Assembly: GCA_029215795.1 (NCBI GenBank)
Contig: JARDYH010000003.1
Span: forward strand, 88,134,609-88,198,608
Length of the DNA stretch: 64,000 nt
Reading direction: 5' to 3'
Origin: Anniella stebbinsi
Lineage: Eukaryota > Chordata > Lepidosauria > Squamata > Anniellidae
Shown here: in pieces, positions 10,525 through 17,545 of the stretch
How the letters are laid out: every line of letters starts with the position of its first letter
Position numbering within the stretch: position 1 is the first letter of the stretch
Program-made: the position numbers and the translations under genes
Notes under the pieces: generated by a model
What the model was told of the DNA's origin: nothing
The model's input: only the letters and a program-made list of their open reading frames with translations
The model's database searches: none

Positions 10525-10699
10525 GCCAGAAAAGAAGAGGCCGGATGTCCATGCAGGGCGAGCCTTTATAGGCTGGGCTCCGCCTCCGCCTCAGGCTACA
10601 CACATGCCTTGCATGTGTATAGTCTTCTTTCTTTTCTTCTTCCCGCCTGCAAAATCCGACCCCTCCCAAGACGTTCCGGCTGGGTGGGGATCAGGCTTG
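10525..10699 (-). repeat. Split direct repeat A1 (5' end of the Ngaro element)
   Basis: Copy of A2 (842-1010) at the opposite end of the element. It ends at GATCAGGCTTG, after which similarity stops and host sequence begins. Confidence 0.85.
10600..10618. promoter_or_regulatory. Inverted repeat in A1
   Basis: ACACATGC-CTT-GCATGTGT, identical to the dyad at 917-935 in A2. Its conservation in both copies is what makes it a candidate recombinase site. Confidence 0.35.
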
Positions 10700-11105
10700 T
10701 GAAAGGGAACTGATAGCTAGTGACAGGAACACTGGAGTTGCCCCAACAGGCTCAGTGGAAGAGAGTTGAACTAGATAAGCGGTTGTCAGCATTTCATGAA
10801 CAAATATTTGAATTACTGAAATGTATTGCCGTTGTGTGTGTTTTCCTTAAATGTAAACAATGTAAGCGAAATACATACGAATGTTTTTTAACTTTTTACA
10901 AGTATTCTAATAAAAATCAGTCTCGGGGAAAGAAGGAGGAGTGCCAAACAACCAGTGAAGTGCCATTCATTGGCCTGGATTGACTTCATAGCTCTGGATA
11001 GAAAAGCAAAATCCAAACATGCAGATTACTTAACAACTGAAAAGGAAGATCATATTACATTTAGAAAAGCCAGAGCAGGTGCTGGACAACTGAGAAACTG
11101 GCTCC
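10700..11105. other. Unique host sequence
   Basis: Right flank of the Ngaro-like element. AT-rich, with no repeat or frame I recognise. Confidence 0.5.
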
Positions 11106-11450
11106 CTCTACAAGGATTCGCTTTTGCGCCCGGTTCGGCGATTATGCGCATTATCGCAGACGCGCATTTACTCCTAATCCCTCTGCACGGGAGGCGGCGA
11201 GAGGCGGCGAAGCGCATTAATAGATGTCCAAAAAGCGCTTTACAAGAAGTTAATGCGCATAATCGCTTGTTCACACGGGGAAAATGCGCTTTAACGGCCG
11301 GAGCAAAATAAAACTCGCGATTTAACGCGCATTCGAAAATGCGCATTATCGGGGAGATAACGCGCCTCTACGCCCGATTTGCGCTCCGTTCTTGTAGAGG
11401 TAAAATTTTTAATGAAACTTCAAAGCGCATTAAACCTCTCTTGTAGAGGC
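11106..11450. mobile_element. CpG-rich MITE, copy 1 (TIR CCTCTACAAG)
   Basis: About 345 bp bounded by CCTCTACAAG and CTTGTAGAGG. The interior is rich in CpG and contains GCGCAT seven times, often as TGCGCATTATCG or its complement. A second copy lies at 23194-23490. Both also carry an extra internal CTTGTAGAG about 50 bp before the right end. No transposase frame is present. The superfamily is not assigned because I see no clear target-site duplication. Confidence 0.6.
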
Positions 11451-11546
11451 ACCCACTGTCACCAAACAAATCCATGAATTAGCTGACTTACAGGAGCCAA
11501 CATCATATTTTAATAGCCATAATGTATCCCTTTGTTTAAATTATTA

Positions 11547-11862
11547 GGGTGACCAGATAGAATCCAGGTCAGGGCTCATGTAACTTTAATAGTTGTAGAG
11601 AAAAGGGAATTTTATCCAGTGACATTTGTATGCAATTAGTTCCTGGTGAAATTCCCTCTTCATCACAACAGTTAAAGTTGCAGGGGCCCTGCCTTCTTTT
11701 GTATCTGGTCACTCTAGTATAGTGCCTGCAACTTTAACTGTTGTGATGAAGAGGGAATATCACCAGGAACTAATTGCATACAAATGACACTTGCTGAAAT
11801 TCCCTTTTCTCTACAACTGTTAAAGATACATGAGCCCCGACCTGGATTTTATCTGGTCACCC
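11547..11862. mobile_element. 316-bp palindromic MITE, copy 1
   Basis: The two halves are near-perfect inverted complements: GGGTGACCAGAT at the left, ATCTGGTCACCC at the right, each flanked by TA. Copies of the same length occur at 30204-30519 and 34837-35151. TA flanks and the GGGTGACCAGAT end suggest a non-autonomous Tc1/mariner-type element. The loop holds a second, internal copy of the terminal sequence (TATCTGGTCACTCTA). A further CTGGTCACCCTA follows at 11865. Confidence 0.75.
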
Positions 11863-12318
11863 TACTGGTCACCCTATAATAAATATCTCAAAGTTAATAA
11901 GATACAGAGGCACTCTTTTGTAGAAAAATATAAACAACTAATAATTTTGTGGTTTATCATAGCACTACATAGTTAAGCTTCCCAAAGGTTATCTATTCAT
12001 TCTAGCCTTATTTTTCAAGCATACCAGCCTTTAGCACTTAGATGATTGTACTGTAATTGCTGGAGTTGAGCGGGTGTCCTGAATATCATGGCTTAATTGG
12101 TATGAAGAGTGAAAGATGATTAAGTCAGAGCTGAAACAGGCAGCAATAAAAGATTAGTCCTTATTAGCCAAATTATTAAACTCAATCTTTTGAAAACAAA
12201 GGCAAAAGCCAAAACTCACAGAATGCATTCCATCCATTCTACAAAATGTAAAGTGCAGCAGGTGTTACCCAAAAGTAAACCTAGTATTTATAATTTCCAG
12301 GTGCTGGCAATGTTATTC
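11863..12318. other. Unique sequence
   Basis: AT-rich DNA without recognisable genes or repeats, apart from the short duplicated transposon end at 11865-11876. Confidence 0.5.
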
Positions 12319-12410
12319 CATTGCAGCAAAACACAAAGGTTTTGTGGCACCTTATAGATTAACACATTTATTCTGGCATAAGTTTTCATGGACTTCATCA
12401 GATGCATAAA
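12319..12410 (-). mobile_element. Probable Penelope-like element fragment with hammerhead remnant
   Basis: The minus strand reads CTGATGAAGTCCATGAAAAC, then TTATGCC and AATAAATGTGTTAATC and AAGGTGCCACAAAACC. This is an abundant reptile repeat whose CTGATGA...GAAA boxes match a hammerhead ribozyme core, as carried by Penelope-like elements. The class call rests on recalled similarity and needs a repeat-library search. Confidence 0.45.
12384..12401 (-). other. Collapsed hammerhead ribozyme core
   Basis: CTGATGA (12401-12395) and GAAA (12387-12384) are separated by only 7 nt, AGTCCAT. A working core needs a stem II hairpin here, so the ribozyme is presumably inactive. Confidence 0.4.
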
Positions 12411-12725
12411 GTATTATGGAGAATTTCAAATTCATATAGAGTACATAGAATTCATTTCAAATTCATATACAGTATAGAAAGCCATCAACCTGCAGGAGAG
12501 GGAGGCCTGCCGCCAGAGGAGGAGGAGGAGGAGGAGGAGGAGGAGGAGAGGAGTGTGCCTGCCTGCCTGCCTGCCTCCCTCCTGGCCTCGCTGCTACCAC
12601 CACCACCACCACCAGCCTCCAGAGGATTTCAGCCTGGCAGACTGCCACTCCTTGCAGGACCAGGCTCCCAGGTACTGAGCCAGCAGCTGTGGACAATTAC
12701 ATCAGTCCCCCTCCCTTCCTGGGAG

Positions 12726-12737
12726 GGATATTTAAGC
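12726..12737 (+). promoter_or_regulatory. TATA-like box of monomer 1
   Basis: GGATATTTAAGC about 30 bp upstream of the next monomer start at 12758, with AATTACATCA (a CRE-like word) upstream. Spacing fits initiation at the monomer boundary; activity is inferred. Confidence 0.4.
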
Positions 12738-12820
12738 TGCTGGCTGAGGGGGCCTGGGAAAGCCATCAACCTGCAGGAGAGGGAGGCCTGCTGCCAGAGG
12801 AGGAGGAGGAGAGGAGTGTG

Positions 12821-12880
<60 letters not shown>

Positions 12881-13020
12881 CTGGCCTCGCTGCTGCCACC
12901 ACCACCACCAGCCTCTAGAGGATTTCAGCCTGGCAGACTGCCACTCCTTGCAGGACGAGGCTCCCAGGTACTGAGCCAGCTGCTGTGGACAATTACATCA
13001 GTCCCCCTCCCTTCCTGGGA

Positions 13021-13032
13021 GGGATATTTAAG
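13021..13032 (+). promoter_or_regulatory. TATA-like box of monomer 2
   Basis: Same GGATATTTAAGC box about 30 bp before the third unit at 13054. If used, the transcript would start with the partial third unit and carry the ORF. Confidence 0.4.
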
Positions 13033-13140
13033 CTGCTGGCTGATGGGGCCTGGGAAAGCCATCAACCTGCAGGAGAGGGAGGTCTGCCGCCAGAGTACGA
13101 GGAGGAGGAGGAGAAGAGGAGTGTGCCTGCCGGCTTTCTG

Positions 13141-13201
13141 TTTTTGTCTTTGGTTGTTTTTTGTTTGTTTTTTGTTTGTTTGTTTTTTCCCCTTTCCCCA
13201 G
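13141..13201 (+). promoter_or_regulatory. Polypyrimidine tract and AG acceptor-like site before the L2 ORF
   Basis: A long T-rich tract ending CCCCTTTCCCCAG lies 10 bp upstream of the ORF start at 13211 (AG at 13200-13201). Donor-like CAG|GTACTGAG sites occur once per monomer (GT at 12672 and 12968). A spliced leader is possible, but it may only be a pyrimidine-rich leader. Confidence 0.35.
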
Positions 13202-13210
13202 GCTTGAGCT

Positions 13211-15607
13211 ATGTGCCTGGGAGGGAGGATACAGGGCCAGGTGAGGGGATCTGAGGGGAGCACAATCAGGGTAGTGACGGGTAGAGGGAGATATGGCGTT
13301 GTGAGGAGGACTTGCCAGGTTAGGGAAACAAGGCCCAGACAGTTAATGGCTGTGCCTTGTTCCAGTCCCCCTCACACCCACAGGCTTGTTGGTTGCCTTA
13401 TCAGCCAGCCCTCAGGCCTCCGGGTGCTGCTTTTAAATGCCAGATCAGTGCATAATAAGATCTCCCTCATCCACGATTTAATTGTGGATGAGGCAGCCGA
13501 TCTGGCATGTATAACCGAGACCTGGGTGGGAGAGCAGGGAGGAGTTAGTCTCTCCCAGTTATGCCCACCGGGGTACTTGGTTCAGCATCAGGGTAGACTT
13601 GAGGGCTGGGGAGGGGGGGTTGCTGTGGTCTATAGGAATTCCATCCCCCTCTGCAGGCTCCCTGTCCATGCGACTACTGGTCTGGAGTGTTTGCACCTTG
13701 TGTTGGGCCAACGGGACAGATTAGGGATTCTGTTGGTGTACCGCCCACCCCGCTGCTCAACAGACTCCCTAGCTGAGCTGACAGAGGTGGTCTCTGGTGT
13801 ACTGTTGAGGTCCCCCAGACTCTTGGTTCTGGGGGATGTCAACATTCATGCCGAGGGCACTTTCTCTGGGGCAGCTCACGATTTCATGGTTTCTATGACA
13901 ACCATGGGACTGTCCCAACATACCATCGGCCCAACGCATGTAGCAGGGCATACTCTAGACCTGGTTTTTTCAACTGGACATGGAGATGGGGATCTGAAAG
14001 TGGGGAACTTTACATCAACCCCTCTGTCATGGTCAGATCACCACCTGCTGAGGTTTAGACTTACAGTGGCTTTTCCCCTCTGCAAGGGTGGGGGACCCAT
14101 TAAGATGGTCCGCCCCCGGAGGCTAATGGATCCAGATGGTTTCCAGAGGGCTCTGGGGAGTTTTCCGGCTGATAGGGCTGGCTCTCCTGTCGAAACCCTG
14201 GTTGATCTGTGGAATGCAGAAATGACCCGGGCAGTTGACACGATTGCTCCTGAGCGCCCTCTCCTGTGTAGAGCTCGAACGGCTCCGTGGTATATCCCAG
14301 AGCTGAGAGTGATGAAACAAAACAGGAGACGGCTTGAGGGCAGATGGAGACGAACTCCTGATGGATGCAATCAAACACTGGTAAGTGCTTATGGTAAGCT
14401 GTATTCAGGGGCAGTGAGGGCAGCAAAAAAACAATACTTTGCTGCCACTATTCAATCATCAACCTGCCGCCCAGCGGAGCTTTTCAGAGTTGTCCGAGGG
14501 CTTTTACATGCTGGCCCCAAGGACATGGTAGAACCATCTAAGGCCCGCTGTAATACATTTGCTGGGCACTTCCAGAATAAAATCTCTGGCATCCGTCAGG
14601 ACTTAGACTCCAGTGTTATAGCAGATGAATCTAGTGAGGTATCCAGAGCACAGGCTTGTCCTGTTTTCTTGGATGAGTTTCAGTTGGTGCAGCTCGAGGA
14701 TGTTGACAAGGTGCTTGGACAGGTTCGTGCAACCACTTCCATATTGGATCCTTGCCCCTCTTGGCTAATAAAAGCTAGCAGGGATGGAACAACTGGCTGG
14801 GCCAGGGAAGTGATTAATGCCTCTTTGCAAGAGGGAGTGGTCCCAGGCCTCCTGAAAGAGGCGGCAGTGAGACCACTCCTAAAGAAATCTTCCCTGGACC
14901 ATGAAAATCTTAATAACTACAGGCCAGTAGCAAATGTTCCATTCCTGGGCAAGGTCCTGGAGCGGGTGGTTGCGAGCCAGCTCCAGGCACTCTTGGATGA
15001 GACTGATTATCTGGATCCATTTCAGTCGGGTTTCAGGCCTGGTTTTGGTACGGAAACAGCCTTGGTCGCCCTGTATGATGACCTATGTCGGGAGAAAGAC
15101 AGGGGGAGTGTGACTCTGTTGATTCTCCTTGATCTCTCAGCGGCTTTCGATACCATCGACCATGGTATCCTTCTGGGACGACTGGCTGAGTTGGGAGTGG
15201 GAGGCACTGCATTGCAGTGGTTCCGCTCCTACTTGGTGGGTCGGCTCCAGAAGGTGGTGCTTGGGGAACATTGCTCGGCCCCGTGGATTCTCCAGTATGG
15301 GGTTCCGCAGGGGTCAGTTTTGTCCCCCATGCTGTTCAATATCTACATGAAACCGTTGAGTGCAGTCATCCGGAGTTTTGGAGTGCGTTGTCATCAGTAC
15401 GCTGATGACACGCAGCTCTATTTCTCCTTTTCATCTTCATCAGGTGAGGCTGTGGATGTGCTGAACCAGTGCCTGGCTGCGACAATGGACTGGATGAGGG
15501 CTAATAAACTGAAACTCAATCCAGACAAGACTGAGACGCTGTTGGTGGGTGGTTCCGCTGACCGGATGGTGTTCAACCTGTTCTGGATGGGGTTGCACTC
15601 CCCTTGA
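13211..15607 (+). CDS. L2 LINE endonuclease-reverse transcriptase, main frame
   Basis: 798 codons from the first in-frame ATG after the leader. Residues about 70-295 form an APE-like endonuclease: LLNARSVHNK, ITETW (Glu103), GDVNIH (Asp209, Asn211) and SDHH (Asp276, His277). The RT follows: NNYRPVANVPFLGKVLERVV (about 560-580), LLDLSAAFDTIDH (catalytic Asp641), GVPQGSVLSPMLF, and YADD at 730-733. All catalytic residues are present. The protein makes target-primed reverse transcripts of its own RNA in the nucleus. The frame ends early because one base seems missing near 15580-15600 (FWMGLHSP where related copies read a continuous frame). There is no separate ORF1. Confidence 0.88.
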   Translation: MCLGGRIQGQVRGSEGSTIRVVTGRGRYGVVRRTCQVRETRPRQLMAVPCSSPPHTHRLVGCLISQPSGLRVLLLNARSVHNKISLIHDLIVDEAADLACITETWVGEQGGVSLSQLCPPGYLVQHQGRLEGWGGGVAVVYRNSIPLCRLPVHATTGLECLHLVLGQRDRLGILLVYRPPRCSTDSLAELTEVVSGVLLRSPRLLVLGDVNIHAEGTFSGAAHDFMVSMTTMGLSQHTIGPTHVAGHTLDLVFSTGHGDGDLKVGNFTSTPLSWSDHHLLRFRLTVAFPLCKGGGPIKMVRPRRLMDPDGFQRALGSFPADRAGSPVETLVDLWNAEMTRAVDTIAPERPLLCRARTAPWYIPELRVMKQNRRRLEGRWRRTPDGCNQTLVSAYGKLYSGAVRAAKKQYFAATIQSSTCRPAELFRVVRGLLHAGPKDMVEPSKARCNTFAGHFQNKISGIRQDLDSSVIADESSEVSRAQACPVFLDEFQLVQLEDVDKVLGQVRATTSILDPCPSWLIKASRDGTTGWAREVINASLQEGVVPGLLKEAAVRPLLKKSSLDHENLNNYRPVANVPFLGKVLERVVASQLQALLDETDYLDPFQSGFRPGFGTETALVALYDDLCREKDRGSVTLLILLDLSAAFDTIDHGILLGRLAELGVGGTALQWFRSYLVGRLQKVVLGEHCSAPWILQYGVPQGSVLSPMLFNIYMKPLSAVIRSFGVRCHQYADDTQLYFSFSSSSGEAVDVLNQCLAATMDWMRANKLKLNPDKTETLLVGGSADRMVFNLFWMGLHSP

Positions 15608-16245
15608 AGGAGCGGGTTCATAGCTTGGGGGTTCTCCTAGAACCATCTCTGTCACTTAAGGCGCAGGTGGCCTCAGTGGCACGGAGTGCCTTCTACCAAC
15701 TTCGGTTGGTGGCCCAGCTACGTTCCTATCTGGACAGGGATAACCTGGCTTCAGTTGTCCATGCTCTGGTAACCTCCAAGTTAGATTACTGCAATGCACT
15801 CTACGTGGGGCTGCCTTTGAAGGTGGTTCGGAAGCTGCAGCTTGTGCAAAATGCAGCGGCCAGATTGATAACTGGAACCAGTAGGTTCGAACATATAAGA
15901 CCTACTCTGGCTCGCTTGCATTGGCTGCCTGTATGTTTCCGAGCCCGGTTCAAGGTGCTGGTTTTAACCTATAAAGCCTTACACGGCTTGGGACCACAAT
16001 ACCTGATGGAACGCCTTTCCCGACATGAACCTACCCGAACACTACGTTCAACGTCTAAGGCCCTCCTCCGAGTGCCTCCTCCGAGGGAAGCTCGGAGGTC
16101 AGCAACAAGAGAGAGGGCTTTCTCTGTGGTGGCTCCCCAATTGTGGAACGATCTCCCCGACGAGGCCCGCCTGGCGCCAACATTGTTATCTTTTCGGCGC
16201 CAGGTCAAAACTTTCCTCTTCTCTCAGGCATTTGGCAATATCTGA
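15604..16245 (+). CDS. L2 LINE ORF, C-terminal part in the shifted frame
   Basis: The second frame continues the same protein: HSLGVLLEPSLSLKAQVASV, SKLDYCNALYVGLP, LQLVQNAAARLITG, LHWLPVCFRARFKVLVLTYK, then SFRRQVKTFLFSQAF before TGA. This is the thumb and C-terminal region of L2-type RT proteins, complete to the usual stop. It is not an independent gene. A single-base change near 15590 would explain the break, and a sequencing or assembly error cannot be excluded. Confidence 0.82.
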   Translation: MKERVHSLGVLLEPSLSLKAQVASVARSAFYQLRLVAQLRSYLDRDNLASVVHALVTSKLDYCNALYVGLPLKVVRKLQLVQNAAARLITGTSRFEHIRPTLARLHWLPVCFRARFKVLVLTYKALHGLGPQYLMERLSRHEPTRTLRSTSKALLRVPPPREARRSATRERAFSVVAPQLWNDLPDEARLAPTLLSFRRQVKTFLFSQAFGNI

Positions 16246-16456
16246 GGAGCCTGGGTTTGTTTTGTTTTGTTTTTGTAGTTTTTTTGAAGTGTTGAAGTGG
16301 TTTTTAAATGTACAGATTGTGTGTATGTTGTATGTTTTTGCTGTTTTAATTTTTGTATATTGTTTTTAATTGTTTTTAATCCTATGTAAACCGCCCAGAG
16401 AGCTTCGGCTATGGGGCGGTATACAAATGTAATAAATAAATAAATAAATAAATAAT
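16246..16456 (+). other. L2 3' UTR, terminal hairpin and AAAT tail
   Basis: A T/G-rich UTR is followed by AACCGCCCAGAGAGCTTCGG and CTATGGGGCGGT, whose CCGCCC and GGGCGG ends can pair. An (AAAT)n tail ends the element at 16456. This end is the probable RT recognition structure. Confidence 0.75.
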
Positions 16457-17225
16457 TGCCATTTCCCCAATAACACCCCCACCCAGCTTATATTTGCCAC
16501 ATGAGCTAAGCAGCTATAGGCATAAAATGATTTGGTGGTTCTCAAATCTGACTATAAGCAGAAAACATTTGTCCTACGAAATTTTAACTGACTTTATGTT
16601 TATGCTAGCATTTTGTAAGTGGTCATGCATGTATTGTTTGAATTTTTAAAAGGACTGGGTATTTTATTAAAACTCAAGAAGCACTGAAACTACATGATAC
16701 ATTAAATATATGGTTGCAATTCTGTATTCATATATATATATTTAAGATAGCAGCCGTGGGGACCCAATCCAGATTGGAATCATGGGGTGGAAGGGAGGGT
16801 GATATAATCTTTTTTTCCCTGCATCATTTTTGAACATAAATTATCCTCAAACGTGTTTTTTGCTCTGTCCGGAAACTGCTATTGAGTGGAGCAGACCTTC
16901 CGGAATGTGAAAATACAGCATGCGTTAATAACAGGATCCTGTTTTCGTTACTTTCATTGCTGTTCTAAGCTGAAGAAAGAGGCAGAAACAAAAAAGAATA
17001 ACATTGGACATGGAAATAAAAATCCTCAGCCTTACTGAAGAATACAGTAACTAATTTTCAACTGCTGAAAGGCCAGTAGAGAGGGAAGTCTCTAAACTAA
17101 TCTTTCTTATGTCTGGTCAGGGGTAGACTGCTTGGTCATGAATCAGGACTGACCTTGATCCACAGTCTGACCTGCTAAGGGATGTTTTACTGTACAACTC
17201 ACTGCAGAGCTAGTTTGTAGTTTGT
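16457..17225. other. Unique sequence
   Basis: AT-rich unique DNA with a short TA run near 16732. No gene seen. Confidence 0.5.
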
Positions 17226-17449
17226 TATAGTGGCTAGGATGTTGGACTGGTAGTCGGGAGATCTGGGTTCTAGTTCTCATTCAGCCATGGAAGCCCACTG
17301 AGTGACTTTGGGCCAGTCACAGACTCTCAGCCCAACCTACCTCATAGGGTTGTTATTGTGAGGATAAAATGGAGATGAGGAGGATTGTGTATGCCGCCCT
17401 GAGTTCCTCGGAGGAAAAAAAGGCAGGATATAAATGCAATAAATAAATT
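17226..17449 (+). mobile_element. tRNA-headed SINE, nearly full length
   Basis: The head has an A-box-like TAGTGGCTAGGATG and a B-box-like GGGTTCTAGTTC. The body reads GACTTTGGGCCAGTCACAGA and CATAGGGTTGTTATTGTGAG. The tail is GCCGCCCTGAGTTCCTCGGA with AATAAAT repeats and resembles LINE (L2-like) tails, so it is a MIR-like, L2-mobilised design. An older copy lies at 46045-46225. Confidence 0.7.
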
Positions 17450-17459
17450 TAAAAACTCC

Positions 17460-17545
17460 CATTGACCATCACCATTGGCTATGGTGACCTCAGCTGATGG
17501 AAGTTATAGGTCCAAATAACTGGAGGACCACCAGTTGCCCACCTG
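17460..17545 (+). repeat. Fragment of an interspersed repeat (AGCTGATGGAAGTTATAGG)
   Basis: Shows the GATGG(G)AGTT(G)TAG...CTGGAGG-CCACCAGTTGCCCACC pattern common in reptile DNA. Related fragments are at 36003-36072 (minus) and 62575-62650 (plus). Confidence 0.5.

Larger units (their letters stand above)
244..10699 (-). mobile_element. Ngaro-like (DIRS-order) tyrosine-recombinase retrotransposon, interrupted by L1
   Basis: Read on the minus strand this is a retrotransposon with split direct repeats: A1 (10699-10525), a long internal region, then B1 (1445-1011), A2 (1010-842) and B2 (678-244). This A1-ORFs-B1-A2-B2 order is the hallmark of Ngaro and PAT-like elements. The internal region encodes, in order, a gag-like protein, an RT/RNase H remnant, a tyrosine recombinase with H-x-x-R, GRW and Tyr motifs, and an SGNH-hydrolase-like segment with GGND and GVHLSD blocks. 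A hydrolase domain is known from vertebrate Ngaro elements. There is no conventional LTR or integrase. The trinucleotide TTG is shared by both outer ends and the A/B junction (244-246, 1011-1013, 10697-10699), as expected for recombinase-mediated joining. The element is dead: the RT palm is deleted, all frames are broken, and an L1 occupies 1569-5855. Confidence 0.85.
12477..13053 (+). repeat. Two tandem 5' monomers of the L2 LINE
   Basis: Units start with GAAAGCCATCAACCTGCAGG at 12477, 12758 and 13054 (spacing 281 and 296 bp). The third unit is partial and runs into the leader. Each full unit has a (GAG)n tract, a (TGCC)n tract, a (CCA)n tract, GGCTCCCAGGTACTGAGCC, a CCCTCCC/GGGAGGG dyad and a TATA-like box. 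Length differences come mainly from the (GAG)n and (TGCC)n tracts. Confidence 0.85.
12477..16456 (+). mobile_element. L2-clade LINE, nearly intact, with tandem 5' monomers
   Basis: A roughly 4-kb LINE: tandem 5' monomers (12477-13053 plus a third partial unit), a leader, one long endonuclease-RT ORF with a single frameshift, a 3' UTR and an AAAT-repeat tail. The encoded protein has an APE-type endonuclease and a LINE RT of the L2/CR1 group, and the 3' end is a short hairpin plus microsatellite instead of poly-A, typical of L2. The same 3' end recurs at 28.9, 49.9 and 54.6 kb in older copies. I see no target-site duplication. Confidence 0.85.

Noticed and set aside
10955..11346. Frames of 98-118 codons on both strands over the CpG-rich MITE
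   Set aside because: They arise from the repeated GCGCAT words and are not kept in the copy at 23.2 kb.
12402..13207. Open frames of 170-190 codons across the L2 monomers, rich in Glu, Cys-Leu-Pro-Ala and Pro
   Set aside because: They follow from the (GAG)n, (TGCC)n and (CCA)n tracts and change frame between monomers. No domain or conserved start is seen.
16425..16456. Target-site duplication for the L2
   Set aside because: Nothing after the AAAT tail matches the sequence before the first monomer; L2-type insertions often lack clear duplications.
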